Shown here: positions 27,498-38,139 of the stretch, in pieces | How the letters are laid out: every line of letters begins with the position of its first letter | Numbering within the stretch: position 1 is the stretch's first letter | DNA from: Paramoeba atlantica | Lineage: Eukaryota > Discosea | Assembly: GCA_977017575.1 (NCBI GenBank) | Contig: CDRNVI010000143.1 | Coordinates: forward strand, 248,001 to 312,000 | Direction of reading: 5' to 3' | DNA: 64,000 bases | The notes under the pieces: model-generated | What the model saw: the letters and a program-made list of their open reading frames with translations, nothing else | Told to the model about the DNA's origin: nothing | Database searches by the model: none | Made by a program: the position numbers and the translations under genes

Positions 27498-27550
27498 ATT
27501 CATACTCTCTGGGTTCTTTGAATTCTCAAATTAAAACCCAGAAAGAATGG
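27498..27550. repeat. Dispersed ~50-nt hairpin repeat, copy 3
   Basis: Left arm TTCATACTCTCTGGGTT; right arm AACCCAGAAAGAATGG is degenerate but complementary at most positions. Confidence 0.6.
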
Positions 27551-28118
27551 AGAGTCTAAAACAACAAAAACACCAGAACCTTCCCCCCCCTTTCTCCTGG
27601 GAAGAATCACTCAAAAACAAGGGAGTTGGACCAGTTTTTGAAAACAAAAGATGATTTTTCTTTTGAAAAAGTATAAAAGAAGATTAAAAAGGATTGATGT
27701 ACAAGCTCTTCTGTGCATTTGGTTTCATCAGCCACTCCACTTGATGCCAATCAATGCCCAAAAACACATGCAAAACCTCTCATCTCCCCCTGCCTCAACC
27801 AATCTGATGTGGATGCAGTTCTGGGTGACTTGGCCTTCAAAAGAAATAGTTTTTTCTTTCTCTTTTTTTTCTTTTTCTTTTTTGTCAACAAACATCAACA
27901 AACTTTCTCTTTCCTCTCTTTTGATCTTTTTCTCTCTTCCTTTTTCTTTCACAAAAAAAAGAAAAAACACAAAAAAAAAAACAGAGGGCTTTTTGGAGAC
28001 CTAAAATAAAAAGAGGAAGCGCTATTTATTTTTTTGAATTCCTTCTCCGAAACCAATCAAAAATGAGGAAGGAGGCTGTTGAAATCAATTTTCGAAAAAA
28101 AAAAAAAAAGGGGGGGGG

Positions 28119-28126
28119 TTATAAAA
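28119..28126 (+). promoter_or_regulatory. TATA box of the 5S gene
   Basis: TTATAAAA starts about 30 bp before the 5S start. Upstream TATA boxes at this distance are known to direct Pol III initiation on 5S genes in plants and fission yeast; its role here is inferred from position. Confidence 0.6.
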
Positions 28127-28149
28127 GGAGAAAAAAAAGAAGAGAAAGT

Positions 28150-28270
28150 GTCTTCGGTCATACCCAGTTGAAAGCACCCGATCCCATCAGAACTCGTCGG
28201 AAGTTAAGCAGCTGTGGGCTCGGTTAGTAGAATGGTGGGTGACCACATTCGAATCCCGAGTGCTGAAGAC
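28150..28270 (+). rRNA. 5S rRNA
   Basis: 121 nt with complementary ends (GTCTTCGG and CTGAAGAC). Internal control region elements are clear: GTCGGAAGTTAAGCAGC and GGTTAGTAGAATGGTGGGTG. A T-run starting at 28277 is the Pol III terminator. It lies about 5.3 kb from the 18S end and is read in the opposite direction, so it is not part of the rDNA unit. Confidence 0.95.
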
Positions 28271-28445
28271 CTTCTCTTTTTTTCTTTTTTTCCTCTTTTC
28301 TTTGCCCTTTTTTTAATTTTCTTCCCCACCAACTTTCTTTTTCTCTCTGTCTTGATGGTATCTTGGATCTTTTTTTTCTTTTCTTTTTTCTTTTTACCCC
28401 CCCCCCCCCCCACACAAATAATATACTCCTTTTTTGATATCATAT

Positions 28446-28497
28446 ATTCATTCTCTCTGGGTCCGAATTTTCAAATTAGCATCCAGAGGGTATGAAA
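28446..28497. repeat. Dispersed ~50-nt hairpin repeat, copy 4
   Basis: Arms ATTCATTCTCTCTGGGT and ATCCAGAGGGTATGAAA around an AT loop, about 175 bp after the 5S terminator. Confidence 0.7.
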
Positions 28498-28867
28498 AGT
28501 CAAAAAACAAAAACAACAACAACAACAACAACAATATGTGATCAATATTGAAACACCTTCGCAATCCCATCACCATCTTTTTTTTTTCTTCTCCCTTTTC
28601 CTTTTTCCTTTTCCTTTCCTTTTTTTTTTTCACTTCTGTTCTTTTTCTTTTTTTTTTCTTTTTCTTATTTCTTTTTTTTTTCCATTGTGAGAAGTCTTGG
28701 CTGAGGAGGGTGCCTCCCATCCTTTTGACATCCCTTCTTTTCTTGGGTTTTGAAAAGTTTTTTTCAAACCCAGATTTTTTTTCAAACCCCATACCATCCC
28801 AATCACAATCCAACAGCCACATGTGATTTTTTTTTGCAAAAAAATAAAAAAGGTTGACTCTTTGGCA

Positions 28868-29046
28868 TGGAGGAGAAGGGCAGAAAAGAAAAAAAATGGA
28901 CCGCGACAAAGCGCACGTCCACTCGACCACAAATTGCACAGCCAACAGCCTTTCAGCCTGCTGTGTACAAGGTCCCCTCCCAGATGTGCGAAGGAGAGGC
29001 CCAAGTACAGAACCAGCGCCTACTTGATCACGCCAATTCACTGCCA
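28868..29046 (+). CDS. Candidate coding exon, unassigned
   Basis: From an ATG the frame reads MEEKGRKEKKWTATK and later QNQRLLDHANSLP, ending at CCAG followed by GTAAGA, a good 5' splice site at about 29047. Its GC content is well above its surroundings. Downstream islands near 29440-29510 and 29815-29890 are also GC-richer and could be further exons, but I cannot join them with confidence. No family recognised; it might equally be a fragment of a dead element. Confidence 0.3.
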
Positions 29047-29049
29047 GGT

Positions 29050-30159
29050 AAGAAAACTTTCCAATACTTCCTTTTTCCTTTTGAAGGGCTTTTGTTCAAA
29101 ATATAAAACAGAAATGTGGGAGAAAAAAAAAACTTTTCACCAATTTTTCAATTTCTCTCTCTTTCGGCGTTCTTTTTTTTGGTGTGACCTTTTTTCCGCT
29201 TTTGTGGAAAAAAGAAACAAAGTTCCATCAAATGAAAGAAAGAAGAAGAGGGAAAGAAAAAAAGATGGGAAACAAACCTGGTTTACAATACCTTAATTTT
29301 TACCTTTTTTTTTACGAAAAATAGTTTTATTCAATGAGAATTTCTTTCATTTTTTTCTTCAAGTCAGAAAAAAATCGAACTGGATCATTGTCTGCCTGTA
29401 AAGGAAGTTTCCAAAAAGAATGGGAAATTCACCTTTTCACAAACCTCGACTTGGGAGAACCAACATACAACAACACGCAGGCGTCCCAACCACGTTCCAG
29501 CCCCATCTTTTTTTCTTCTTCTCCCTTTTTCTTTTCCTTTTCCTTTTCCTTTTTTCTTTTTTTTTCACTTCTTTTCTTTTTTCAATTCTCCTCCATTTTC
29601 TTTCTGATTTTTGTTTTGAAAAAAAACTAAAAAAAAGAAGAAAAAAAGTAGAAAAGGAATCAAGAGGAAAGAGAAAAAAGAGAAAAGAAAAGAAAAAACC
29701 ACCGCTGGGGCTTGGGGGGGGGGAGGCCAAAAAAAAGAAACAGGAAGGAAATGGGCACCCCTGCTCTCCCCTCTTCTTCTTTGAAACTCTAAATCCCCTT
29801 CTCTCTCCCCAAGAAGTTGATGTACCTCTCCAGCACTGCTGGGGACCTACCAACCAAATGGCAAAGAAAACTTTTGGTGCTCAAAACGTCACTTGATCCT
29901 GATGGAAAAAACAAGATCCAGACAAAGAGAAAGAAAAAAGAGGAGAAAAAAGAAAAAGAAGAGAGAGAAAAAGAGACAAGAAAGAAAGAGAAAAGGAAAG
30001 AAAAAGAAAAGAAAGAAGAGAAAAAGAAGAGAGAAAAGAAAAAAAAAGAAGGGAAAAAAGGGAGAAAAAAGAAAACCAAAAAGGAGGAAAAAGGAGGAGG
30101 AAAAAAGAAAAAGGAAGAAGAGACTCCTTGGAAAATAAAAGAAAAAAAAGAAAAGAAGT
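29050..30159. other. Low-complexity region with GC-richer islands
   Basis: Alternating pyrimidine (29510-29600) and purine (29900-30160) tracts. No supported gene. Confidence 0.5.
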
Positions 30160-31302
30160 GAAGAAGACCTCTTCTCTCTCTTGTTTCGCTACGCTAACTC
30201 AGGGGGGTTGGACGGTCAGAAAAGAAAGAAGAAAAAGAAAGAAGGGGGTGGGGGAGGGGTAGAAAAGAAGAGAAAGGAGACATCATGATGAATGAAGTCA
30301 AGTTTTGTTGAACACAAAAAAAAAGAAAGAGAACAACAAAGCAAGAGAGAGGAGAGAGGAAAACAAACAAAAAAAACTGAGGCAGAAAAAGACGAAAAGA
30401 GGAGCTTTTCCACTTTTCCACACCCCGAAAAATTTAAGGTTCTAAATCACGAACCTCAAAAATCGCTTTTTTTTTGTTTTTCGGTTTTCGTTTTGGGGCA
30501 AGAGAAGAAGAGAAAGAGAGAGGGAAAGGAAAAGAGAAAGAGAGAAAGAGAGAAAGAGAAAGTGAGAAAGAGAGAAAGAGAGAAAAAGAAAGTGAGAAAG
30601 AGAGAAAAGGAAAAGAGAAAGAGAGAAAGAGAGAAAGAGAAAGTGAGAAAGAGAGAAAGAGAGAAGGAGAGAAAGAGAGAAAAGGAAAAGAGGGAAGAGG
30701 AAAGAAAGAGAGAAAGAGAAAGAAGAGAGAGAGAAAGAAGAGGGAAAGAGGGAAAGAGAGAGAAAAGAGAAAGAGGGAAAGAGGGAAAGAGAAAAGAGGG
30801 AAAGAGGAGAAAGAGAGAAGAGAAAGAGACTTTGTGGAACCACTTTGCGTTTTTTTGGTTGTGAGGTGTCTTTTTCTTTGGTTTTTTTTCCTTTTTCTGT
30901 CTTTTCTTTTCTTTTCTGTTCCTTTTCTTTTCTTGTTTTTCTTGTTTTTTTTCTTTTCTTTCTTGTTTTTTCTTGTTTTCTTTCTTGGTGGATTCCCTTT
31001 TTGTATTTGGCATTTATATATTATAATGTAATGTGTATCTCCTCTCAAATCAAGAGGATATTTTTGTAAAATTTCTTTTTAGTCCAAAAAATAAAACAGA
31101 CAAAAGTTTATCCTTTTTCTCGTCAGAGATTTTACCCAGAAGTTGGCAGGGAACATTGTATTGACTCGACTTGAGAGGGGGAGGGGAGAGACTCATGAAA
31201 GGCAAGATGAAGTTGATTTTAGTAAGCATTTTTTTTTTTTTCGAATTGGTCAGAAAAAATAAAATATTTTTTTTTCCTTGTTATTTTGCCTCTTTTCACA
31301 CC

Positions 31303-31480
31303 CGTTGAAGTCTTGAATGTTCCACAGAATATTCCCATGACAAACAATGAATCCGGAAATCACTTTTCTGGATCGCCGAACAACTTTCTGAGAAAATTTC
31401 CTTTCGCCGAAAACCCGATCAAAACTGAATAATAAATCATTCTCATTTTTCCCATTTCAATTGGTCTTGAGGAATTAACG
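31303..31480 (+). repeat. 5' LTR
   Basis: 178 bp, begins CGTTGAAG and ends TTAACG, so the outer four bases are inverted (CGTT...AACG). Contains AATAATAAATCATT near its 3' part, a possible poly(A) signal. Confidence 0.9.
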
Positions 31481-31525
31481 GATTAGGAGTTAGCCTTCTT
31501 TATTTCATACAAAGTCTCACAAGTC

Positions 31526-32399
31526 ATGGGTAAAGATGAATTCCTTCCAAAGTTTCAACCTGACAACTGGCACGATTGGTCCTTCAAGATGATCGGACAT
31601 CTCCAAGCCAAAGGTGTTTTTGGTGCAATTGACCATCAATCGAACGATTGGGAGTCTCTAAACGATCAAAAACAACAAGATATGCGATTAAAAGCGTTTA
31701 ACGAACTGCTAAAGTCTCTTGGAAACCTCTACAGCAGCATAGCTCGAATCTTTCGACACCATCAAGCACAAGAACTCTGGCAACATCTACGAGACGAATT
31801 CCGTCACGACACACTCCCTAATCACTTGATCTAAACGAAGAATTTGTCAACTTTAAACACAAAGAAGGGGAAGATGTTGAGTCCTTTCTCGTTCGGTTCG
31901 ATGATGTTGTAAACCGCCTTGGTGCGGCTGGCTTAGCTCCTGCCCCCAACATTTGCTTCCTTCGCCTTATCAAGGCATTCCCCCCATCGCTCAATGATAT
32001 CCGACAAAATCTTATTGTCAGTGAAGAATACAACATCGCCAAAGCAAGAAGACTCGCCCGACGATACCCTTCCTCTTTCACTCAAACCTCCAACTCTGTT
32101 CTACGGATTGGTGGAAAAGAACGAGCCAAATTGGACAAACTCCATTGCCATTATTGTCGACAATCAGGTCATCCTCGAACAAAATGCGAATCTCGTCTTG
32201 CTGATGAAAACTTGGTCTTTTTTTGCCAAACTGCGACGCGCCATGGAGAACTTGAATGGAGGAAACAATCAACAAACGGATCGACGAAGCGTTTAAAAAG
32301 GGTCTTACAGAAGGCAAACAAGAAGAAGAATCGAAAGACGAACAAGTCCATGCGATCCAAGAAGCTTATGATGATATCGATGGGTTCTCGTTTGACTAA
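31526..32399 (+). pseudogene. Copia-type Gag, two apparent frameshifts
   Basis: Starts at ATG 31526 (MGKDEFLPKFQPDNWHDW), the usual copia Gag opening with Trp-rich N-terminal helix. The frame shifts near 31818-31828 (a one-base change at CACTTGAT) and continues DLNEEFVNFKHKEGEDVESF to the zinc knuckle CHYCRQSGHPRTKC (CX2CX4HX4C, about 32137-32180). A second shift at the T7 run near 32218-32224 leads to an acidic C-terminus starting MEETINKRIDEAF (32256) and ending at TAA 32397. As the LTRs are nearly identical, the shifts are either very recent or sequence errors in homopolymers. Packages RNA into particles if intact. Confidence 0.8.
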
Positions 32400-33220
32400 A
32401 CACATAAACTTCTTTGATTTTTTTCTCTTCATTCTTTTCTTTCCAACCGCCTTCTCGCTCTTTGCTCTTTGGCGAAAAGCTGGTTCGACCCAAAAACGTC
32501 CAACAACTTCTTTTGAACAAATAAGGAAAATGGGGGAGAAAATTCTCTTTATTTGGATTTTACCTCACACAATGACTCGTTTTTCAAACTCGAAATGCCT
32601 CTCGACTCGAAACCACAAAAGAGCAGAGCAGGGGGAGAAACAACAACTACTTCTTCTTCAACTCTTCTCTTTTATTCTTCTCGATCTCATCTCAAACATT
32701 CATCACAACAAAGGTTCTTTCTTTCATTATTTTTGACTAACCAATCTGTTTCCAGACTCTCGAAACAGAAAATTCGAACAAACGAAAGAATTATCCCTTT
32801 TCGACCATCTCGAATATTTGAACAACTCCTTCTCACCTGAGGGTTTTTTGCGCCGTGCTTGTCCCGGTTTTCCCTCAAGCAAGGGCTTTCCACTTGTGTG
32901 GTTTTTCCCTTTTGCCATATTTTGTTTTTTTTGACTGAACCTTGACGACTCGAACTTCTCGCGATTCGAAAACTCCAAAGTCTAATGTGGAATTCAAATA
33001 ACCCTGACTCATTCAAACCAAAACCCAATCCTTGGCTGGAGGGATGATTTCGACCCAAAGCCACCTGTTGACATGGAGCACATAGAGGCATCGACCCAGT
33101 GTAGGAAACAAAGGCAGGAATATTGTAAGTCCATTCTGGCCAGGTGGCATTTCTAAGCTGGATAAAAACACGAAATTATCCTTCCGCACGTGTGACTCCG
33201 AACACATTGTTCAATCACAG
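32400..33220 (+). other. Internal region of the LTR element lacking pol
   Basis: No RT, RNase H or integrase motif. Near 32550-32600 one frame reads SLYLDFTSHNDSF, which could be a collapsed copia protease start (normally a LDSGA.S.H.. block). The remainder has no recognisable domain. Confidence 0.5.
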
Positions 33221-33232
33221 GAATAGGGGGAG
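33221..33232 (+). promoter_or_regulatory. Polypurine tract
   Basis: GAATAGGGGGAG immediately before the 3' LTR, the plus-strand priming site expected for LTR retroelements. Confidence 0.75.
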
Positions 33233-33410
33233 CGTTGAAGTCTTGAATGTTCCACAGAATATTCCCATGACAAACAATGAATCCGGAAATCACTTTTCTG
33301 GATCGCCGAACAACTTTCTGAGAAAATTTCCTTTCGCCGAAAACCCGATCAAAACCGAATAATAAATCATTCTCATTTTTCCCATTTCAATTGGTCTTGA
33401 GGAATTAACG
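33233..33410 (+). repeat. 3' LTR
   Basis: 178 bp, identical to the 5' LTR except for about one substitution. Confidence 0.9.
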
Positions 33411-33509
33411 ACACCCTACTTTTTTTTTCAAACAACCAATTTCATTTTGGAGGAGATCATCAAACACCCCCCTACAGAACAGTTCTTTTTTGTCTTTTTT
33501 TTCACAAAT

Positions 33510-33581
33510 TCCCTTGTGGTGTAGTCGGTAACACGGTCGGCTTTCACCCGGCCACCCCGGGTTCGATTCCCGGCAAGGGAG
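33510..33581 (+). tRNA. tRNA-Glu (TTC), copy 1
   Basis: 72 nt: acceptor TCCCTTG/CAAGGGA, anticodon loop CTTTCAC, T arm CCCGG/CCGGG-type with GTTCGATTC, discriminator G. A long T-run directly follows as terminator. It sits 36 bp outside duplication A. Confidence 0.94.
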
Positions 33582-33594
33582 CTTTTTTTTTTTT

Positions 33595-34165
33595 TTACCT
33601 TCAATATTTTGTGGAACCACTCCACCACACACACACCACACCATGTGTATGGAGGTGGTGGGGCAGAAATTGGTCTTATTTTTTGAGGTCATTGTTTGTT
33701 CTTTTGTTTTCTCCATGGTGTATCTGTTTGTGGGTCCAGAAAACCAAGAAAAATTTGAAACTTTTTTCAAAAACAATTTTGAAAGTGTCAAATCACACTA
33801 TCATCTTTTTTTGAAGGTTGATGGTGAGGGTGGTCCTCTTTCATCACCAATGTACCACCATTTTAGAAAGAATGGTATGGTTCTCAAAGATTTATTCTTT
33901 CAGTTTCTTTCATTCACATCATCACAGCCTTTTTTACCTGTTTCTTTGGACAATTTTGCAAGAGCTAAACTACAAAAAGCATTTTTCGATTGTCGCAATT
34001 TCCAACTTCAACCCCCCCCCCCCTCATAATTTGGTGCCTGGTTTCTCTCTCTTCCAGACACCCAAGCAAATGGTAGTGTTGACTTATGTTTCTGGGCAAT
34101 CACACCTTCCAACAATTTAATAGAGTAAGACCTTTAACTTCTCGAACAGATCTTTCGACTGCACC
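33595..34165. other. No supported gene
   Basis: A 128-residue frame (33643-34029) has mixed composition but no recognisable domain; a C-run at about 34011 follows. Confidence 0.4.
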
Positions 34166-34673
34166 CAAGAAGCCATCCACACTTTCTTTGGCCAAACCTT
34201 TGCAAATGCATTGACACCTTGCAGTGTTTTTGGACAAAGGGTCATTGAAAAGAAACAAGGAACAACCGCTGACAGATTGCATGCAGGTGGGGATGCTGAG
34301 GATTAACAGGGCTTTTCCAAGCAGAACATCCATCAGATGAAGTTTGTCCTTGGCCGGTTTCCTGGGTCTGTTTCTGCCCCCCTCTGGTGGACACTCCGTG
34401 TTTTGTCAGTTTGAAGTGAAGCCAGGGCCAAAGTAATATAAGACTTTTATAATATATGTGCTCCCACCCTGAGCCAGTTTCCTTTTCCGGCCAAAGTGTC
34501 ATTCTTTCTTTTCATCCTTTTTTCTGTTTGTCCCTCGACCACTGTCAATTTTCGGTCTTCCACAGTGAAGCCAGGGCCGAATTATATCAAGGGCTTATAT
34601 GTGTATTGTGCTCTGCTGAGGGCATCTGGAATTACTAGTTTGTCTTTCCTGGTTTATGGAGAACTTGTCTCTC

Positions 34674-34928
34674 TCACCATTTGAGAGATGTTATAATTAG
34701 CCAATTGTTTATCATGCCACTTCTTGATTTCTTCATCGAATTGCTCAAGTCCTTCAAGCTGTGGTGGTCGGTGAATGCAACCACATCACATCCTTTGAAT
34801 GAACTCTTTGAACTTTTCCATCGCCCAGTGCAACCCATAACACTCTCTTTTTCTGAGTTAGTGTGTATCCAGTGTGTGAGTTGTTGGAGATCTTTTTCAA
34901 CCCCAAAAAAAGAAAAAAAAGCGAACAA
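34674..34928 (-). pseudogene. Ty3-type RNase H fragment
   Basis: Reads TNSEKESVMGC, then KSSFKGCDVVAFTDHHSLKD, matching the Ty3 RNase H pattern (Y(S/T)xTxKExL...VxTDHxxLxxL) with the catalytic TDH. Frame ends on both sides; the RNase H N-terminal strand is not found. It would have removed RNA from the cDNA hybrid. Confidence 0.65.
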
Positions 34929-36269
34929 AAAATCTAGGAGTTTTCATTTGAGAAGAGTTGGAGAAGAGTTTACGCGCAGAAAAGGAACGATTTTTGGCTC
35001 AGAGTAGTTCTTTTCTCTGGAAACCACAGGCCTGAAAATTTCTAGGAGAGGTTGGAAGTGCTTTAGATCCACGAGGTGGACTGAAGTTGTGGAAAACTCA
35101 TCCTAAAAAGTAAGGAGGATGGAAAGAAAGAGAAAAAAAAAAAGGCGGTGACTCAGATAAAAAAAAATAATTTATTTTCGCAAAAAAAGTCTATTTGTTG
35201 AGAGCTCTCTCCTCTTTCACAACAACAACTGGGGCGACTGGGAGTTTCCAGTTTTCAACCATCCCCCTTGCTGGCCTTCCATCTTGGTTTCAATGAAAAT
35301 AGCCACCAGAAATAGATAACAGTTTTTTTTCCTTGTGAAAATTTGATTTTCACAGGGCCAGTCACTGTCATGGTGGACCCATCTCGAAAAATTTTCTGAT
35401 ATGCAATGACCCCCAACTTCTTTCGTATTTGTGGAGATCAAGTTGTCCCCAAAATTCTTTTTCCCAGTTTTCCGATTCGTTTTGGTTTTGGTCACATTAT
35501 CATCTACCAAAAAGAAAAAGAGGGCCTCAGGGAAATGTTGAATGAAAACCCGGTGAGAGAACCAATTTTTTGGAGCTTTTCCCCTCCACTAAAAAAATTG
35601 TTGTGTGTGTGAGTGAAAAGAATCTTTTGAAAAAAAAAACTCATGAGAGTGATTTTTACCAATTTTTCAAGGGTCTTTGGGATTCTTTGCGCCAGAACAC
35701 AATGAACCATTTGTTCGTTCGTTCGTTCATCATCATCTCGTGTTCGTTTCCACCTGCTGTTTTTTTCGCTCTTTTTTTTCTGTTTGAAGTGTTTTACTCT
35801 TTTCTAATCAAACAGAGACATTCTTCGGTCTCCCAAGTATCTTTGCTCATTAATTTGTTTTCCATTTCGAGAAGTTGAAAAATAACACCTCCTCCTCTCC
35901 CACACCATCTTGATCCCCCCCAAAATTTTTGAGTGAAAAAGAACCCAATTATCATCCTTTTTGGCAATTGAGTTCATATCTTTTTGCCTTTCCGCGTTTT
36001 TTTTGGGGTCTTTTTTGCCTATCCACTTTGCCACATCACTTCCACAGTCGTGTTTCAGAGCCAAAAAATGCAGGTTGACTTCTGGCTGTGTTCTCTCCCA
36101 AGAATTTTTTTTGACCCAAAGTGGTCAATATTGCTCCGTATCCTTTCTTTGAGGCATGGACATGAATGGAAAAGGTTTTCCTCTGAAATCAAGATGTACC
36201 AACACGAGATATCTCTTTGATTCTTTTCTTCATTCCCTGAAATTCTTTGTCTGTCTGCCTCCTCCGTCC
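34929..36269 (-). other. Degenerate interior of the Ty3-like element
   Basis: No clear frame. LLKEKKF...KWTEEADRQ near 36240-36300 (spanning a stop) resembles the RT-RNase H connection. A 48-nt direct repeat lies just left at 34407-34455 and 34563-34613 (both start AGTGAAGCCAGGGCC). Confidence 0.4.
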
Positions 36270-36663
36270 ATTTTCAGAATTTCTTTTCTTTCAGGAGTTG
36301 TCTCATATTAAATGTTCTTTTGTGAGCATTTGTGTATGAATCTCCGGCACCAGCACTTACAATCCCGAGAAATGTCTGTAATTCCTTATGGTGTTGGCTG
36401 GTGTTGTGTAATTTCCAATAGCCTCCACTTTGACGTTGTTTGCTTCGATATACCTTCTTTGGATGCAGTGTATCCCAAAAGCATGAATTTTGGTTTGCAC
36501 AAAATGGACTTTGGAAATATTGATTCTCACTTTGTGTTTTTCTATTCTTGTCAATATTTCTTCCAGAGTCTTGTAATGTGTTTTGAAGTCTTTCGAGAAG
36601 ACAACAATCTAATGAAGAGATCTGCCATCTGAATCTTTTCTCCCATTGTGAGTCTCGGGTCAT
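36270..36663 (-). pseudogene. Ty3-type reverse transcriptase C-terminal part
   Basis: In one frame VVFSKDFKTHYKTLEEIL, then HKVRINISKVHFVQTKIHAFG, then RNYRHFSGL. This is the thumb region after the YxDD motif in Ty3 RTs (normally ...VFSxxxxxHxxHLxxVL...LxxxKCxF....FLG...LRxFLGL). The catalytic YxDD itself is lost or out of frame. Adjacent Gag C-terminus at 36682 shows most of RT is deleted. Confidence 0.7.
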
Positions 36664-36681
36664 TATGAGTTTTCTGTTTAT

Positions 36682-37930
36682 TCAGATTAGTGAGAGGAAT
36701 TTTTTTTCTCCTTCTTCTTTCTTATTCTTGATACCTTTTAAGATTCCACCAATTTGTTTGATGAGCTCAGCATTTCCTGTTGCATCTTCAGCATTGAGGT
36801 TTGCAATTACCTCTTGAAGCCCATGGAGAATCTTGGTCTTCTTTTGTTGTGGTGGTGGAGCATTTCCATTCAATGTTGGAAACATTTCTCAGTCTCTTGT
36901 AAACCAGGCCTGATCGTCCACCATATCATATTTTGGGTTCTCTCTGACCTCATTGAAGAACATTCTCACTGTTTCTTCCCGCGGTCGCCCATTTTCTGTT
37001 GATCTGGATGTATTTTCCGATCTGAAGCCATGGACACTTCATTATTGATCCATGGTCCACAATGACTCCCTGGAGTAGGCACTTACTTCTTCCTCGTCTA
37101 TGGGATCAAATGGGGTTTCTTCTTGAGCATGATGGTGAGGATCTCACATTCGTGGCCTCTGTGATTGGAGTTTCCACACACAAGAAGCAGAGTCGAAGGT
37201 TGGAATGGACTTTCAGTTCTCGCTTTCTCTCTTCTATATCCGTCAGTATCTTTGATTCCCATCCGTTGATTCCTCGAGGCCAAATAAACTGGGAAAACAG
37301 AAAATGGTTTATTATTGTGAAGATTGCTTTGCAATAACCCTCGCAATAAGATAACTGCATTGTAGGTTCAGTGTAAGTTCAGTGAAGATGCGAATGTCAA
37401 AAAGGAATGTATGCATTGTTCGTCATATGGAATATTCAGTGAATTGTCAGACTTCAACGCCATCTTAGAAAGATCCATCCCTTTGGTGTCTCTATTTTAA
37501 CAGGTGAGAGAGAGGCGTTCATGACTTCAACAAAGTCAGTCCATGTTTTTCTGCTTTTGTAAATTTGATACTGAGCCTCTGTTTGAGTGTCCATCTCCAT
37601 TTTGTGCTCAATCTCTGAGATGAGTTCCTGGTCTGAGACTTGGTATGGTTTCTTTCCTCTCTTTCTTGAGTAGAGATCGACAAACTTGAGAGCTTTCTTC
37701 TTAAAGGTCAGATCCCCGTAGCTGTCATCAATCCGAAATTGATTATACTGACTGATCGGGTTCTGTACTCTGGAATCCCCATAAGCCTCTTGAAGATGTG
37801 GGATTGTCTTTTGGAGGTCATCTTGTGGCACTGCTCCAATTGAGCCCCAGGAGAGACACTGTAAAGGAGATCCACCTCCCTTTCAGGATGTCCGCCATTG
37901 CAACTGTATTCTCCCACAGGTGGTACTGGC
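36682..37930 (-). pseudogene. Gag-like protein with capsid-like part and zinc knuckle (second)
   Basis: Capsid-like stretch 37930-37454 (VPQDDLQKTIPHLQEAYGD, FVDLYSRKRGKKPYQVSD, KTWTDFVEVMNASL), then a CX2CX4HX4C knuckle around 37165-37200 split between two frames (CFLC in one, GNSNHRGHEC in the next) at a GTGTGT slip, then a Lys-rich C-terminus (36885-36682, NAELIKQIGGILKGIKNKK). Confidence 0.55.
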
Positions 37931-38139
37931 TATGCAATCCTGCACCCAGACACAAAAATTGGCTATTGGATCCAAAGTCTGTCTTTCCAACTGTAGTTCA
38001 AATTTTGTGTCTATTCTCCTTCAAATTATCTTTTACTCTTCCATCCCTTGTGGTTACTGCCTGGCTGATGGGTTGATTCCCATTCTTACTGAGGGGGGGT
38101 TCCTGGTGGGCTTTGTTGAGACCGCTGGGAATAGGTCCT

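Larger units (their letters stand above)
23451..28118. other. Low-complexity intergenic region
   Basis: CAA/ACAA-rich, A-rich and C-run sequence with no supported gene. Frames give Asn/Gln/Lys/Thr or Phe/Leu/Cys repeats. A block shared between about 26520-26600 and 27950-28035 (CACAAAAAA, then GGAGA(T/C)CTAAA, ending GCGCTAT) marks another duplication. Confidence 0.6.
31303..33410 (+). mobile_element. Young gag-only Ty1/copia-like LTR retrotransposon
   Basis: Two 178-bp LTRs, a Gag frame, a polypurine tract, and 5-bp target duplications ACACC (31298-31302 and 33411-33415). The uninterrupted target survives at 53685-53689 (ACATC) in copy B of the surrounding duplication, which fixes the borders. 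The LTRs appear to differ by one base (AAAACTGAAT versus AAAACCGAAT). Only about 1.75 kb lies between them and there is no integrase, RT or RNase H, so the element would depend on another for movement. Confidence 0.92.
30160..33473. repeat. Segmental duplication, copy A (split by an LTR element)
   Basis: 30160-31302 plus 33411-33473 aligns with 52711-53746. Shared landmarks include GGAGACAT near 30275 and 52815, CCGAAAAATT(T)AAGGTTCTAAAT near 30426 and 52950, a purine tract, AAAACAGACAAAAG, and finally GGAGGAGATCATCAAACACC. The purine tract 30502-30829 has only about three pyrimidines. Confidence 0.88.

Noticed and set aside
30434..31048. 190-205 codon Arg/Lys/Glu or Ser/Phe/Leu frames
   Set aside because: Produced by the GAGAAA tract of the duplication, absent as a frame in the other copy.
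33643..34029. 128-residue plus-strand frame with a hydrophobic start
   Set aside because: No family, no supporting context, lies in remnants next to a decayed retroelement; not strong enough for a gene call.
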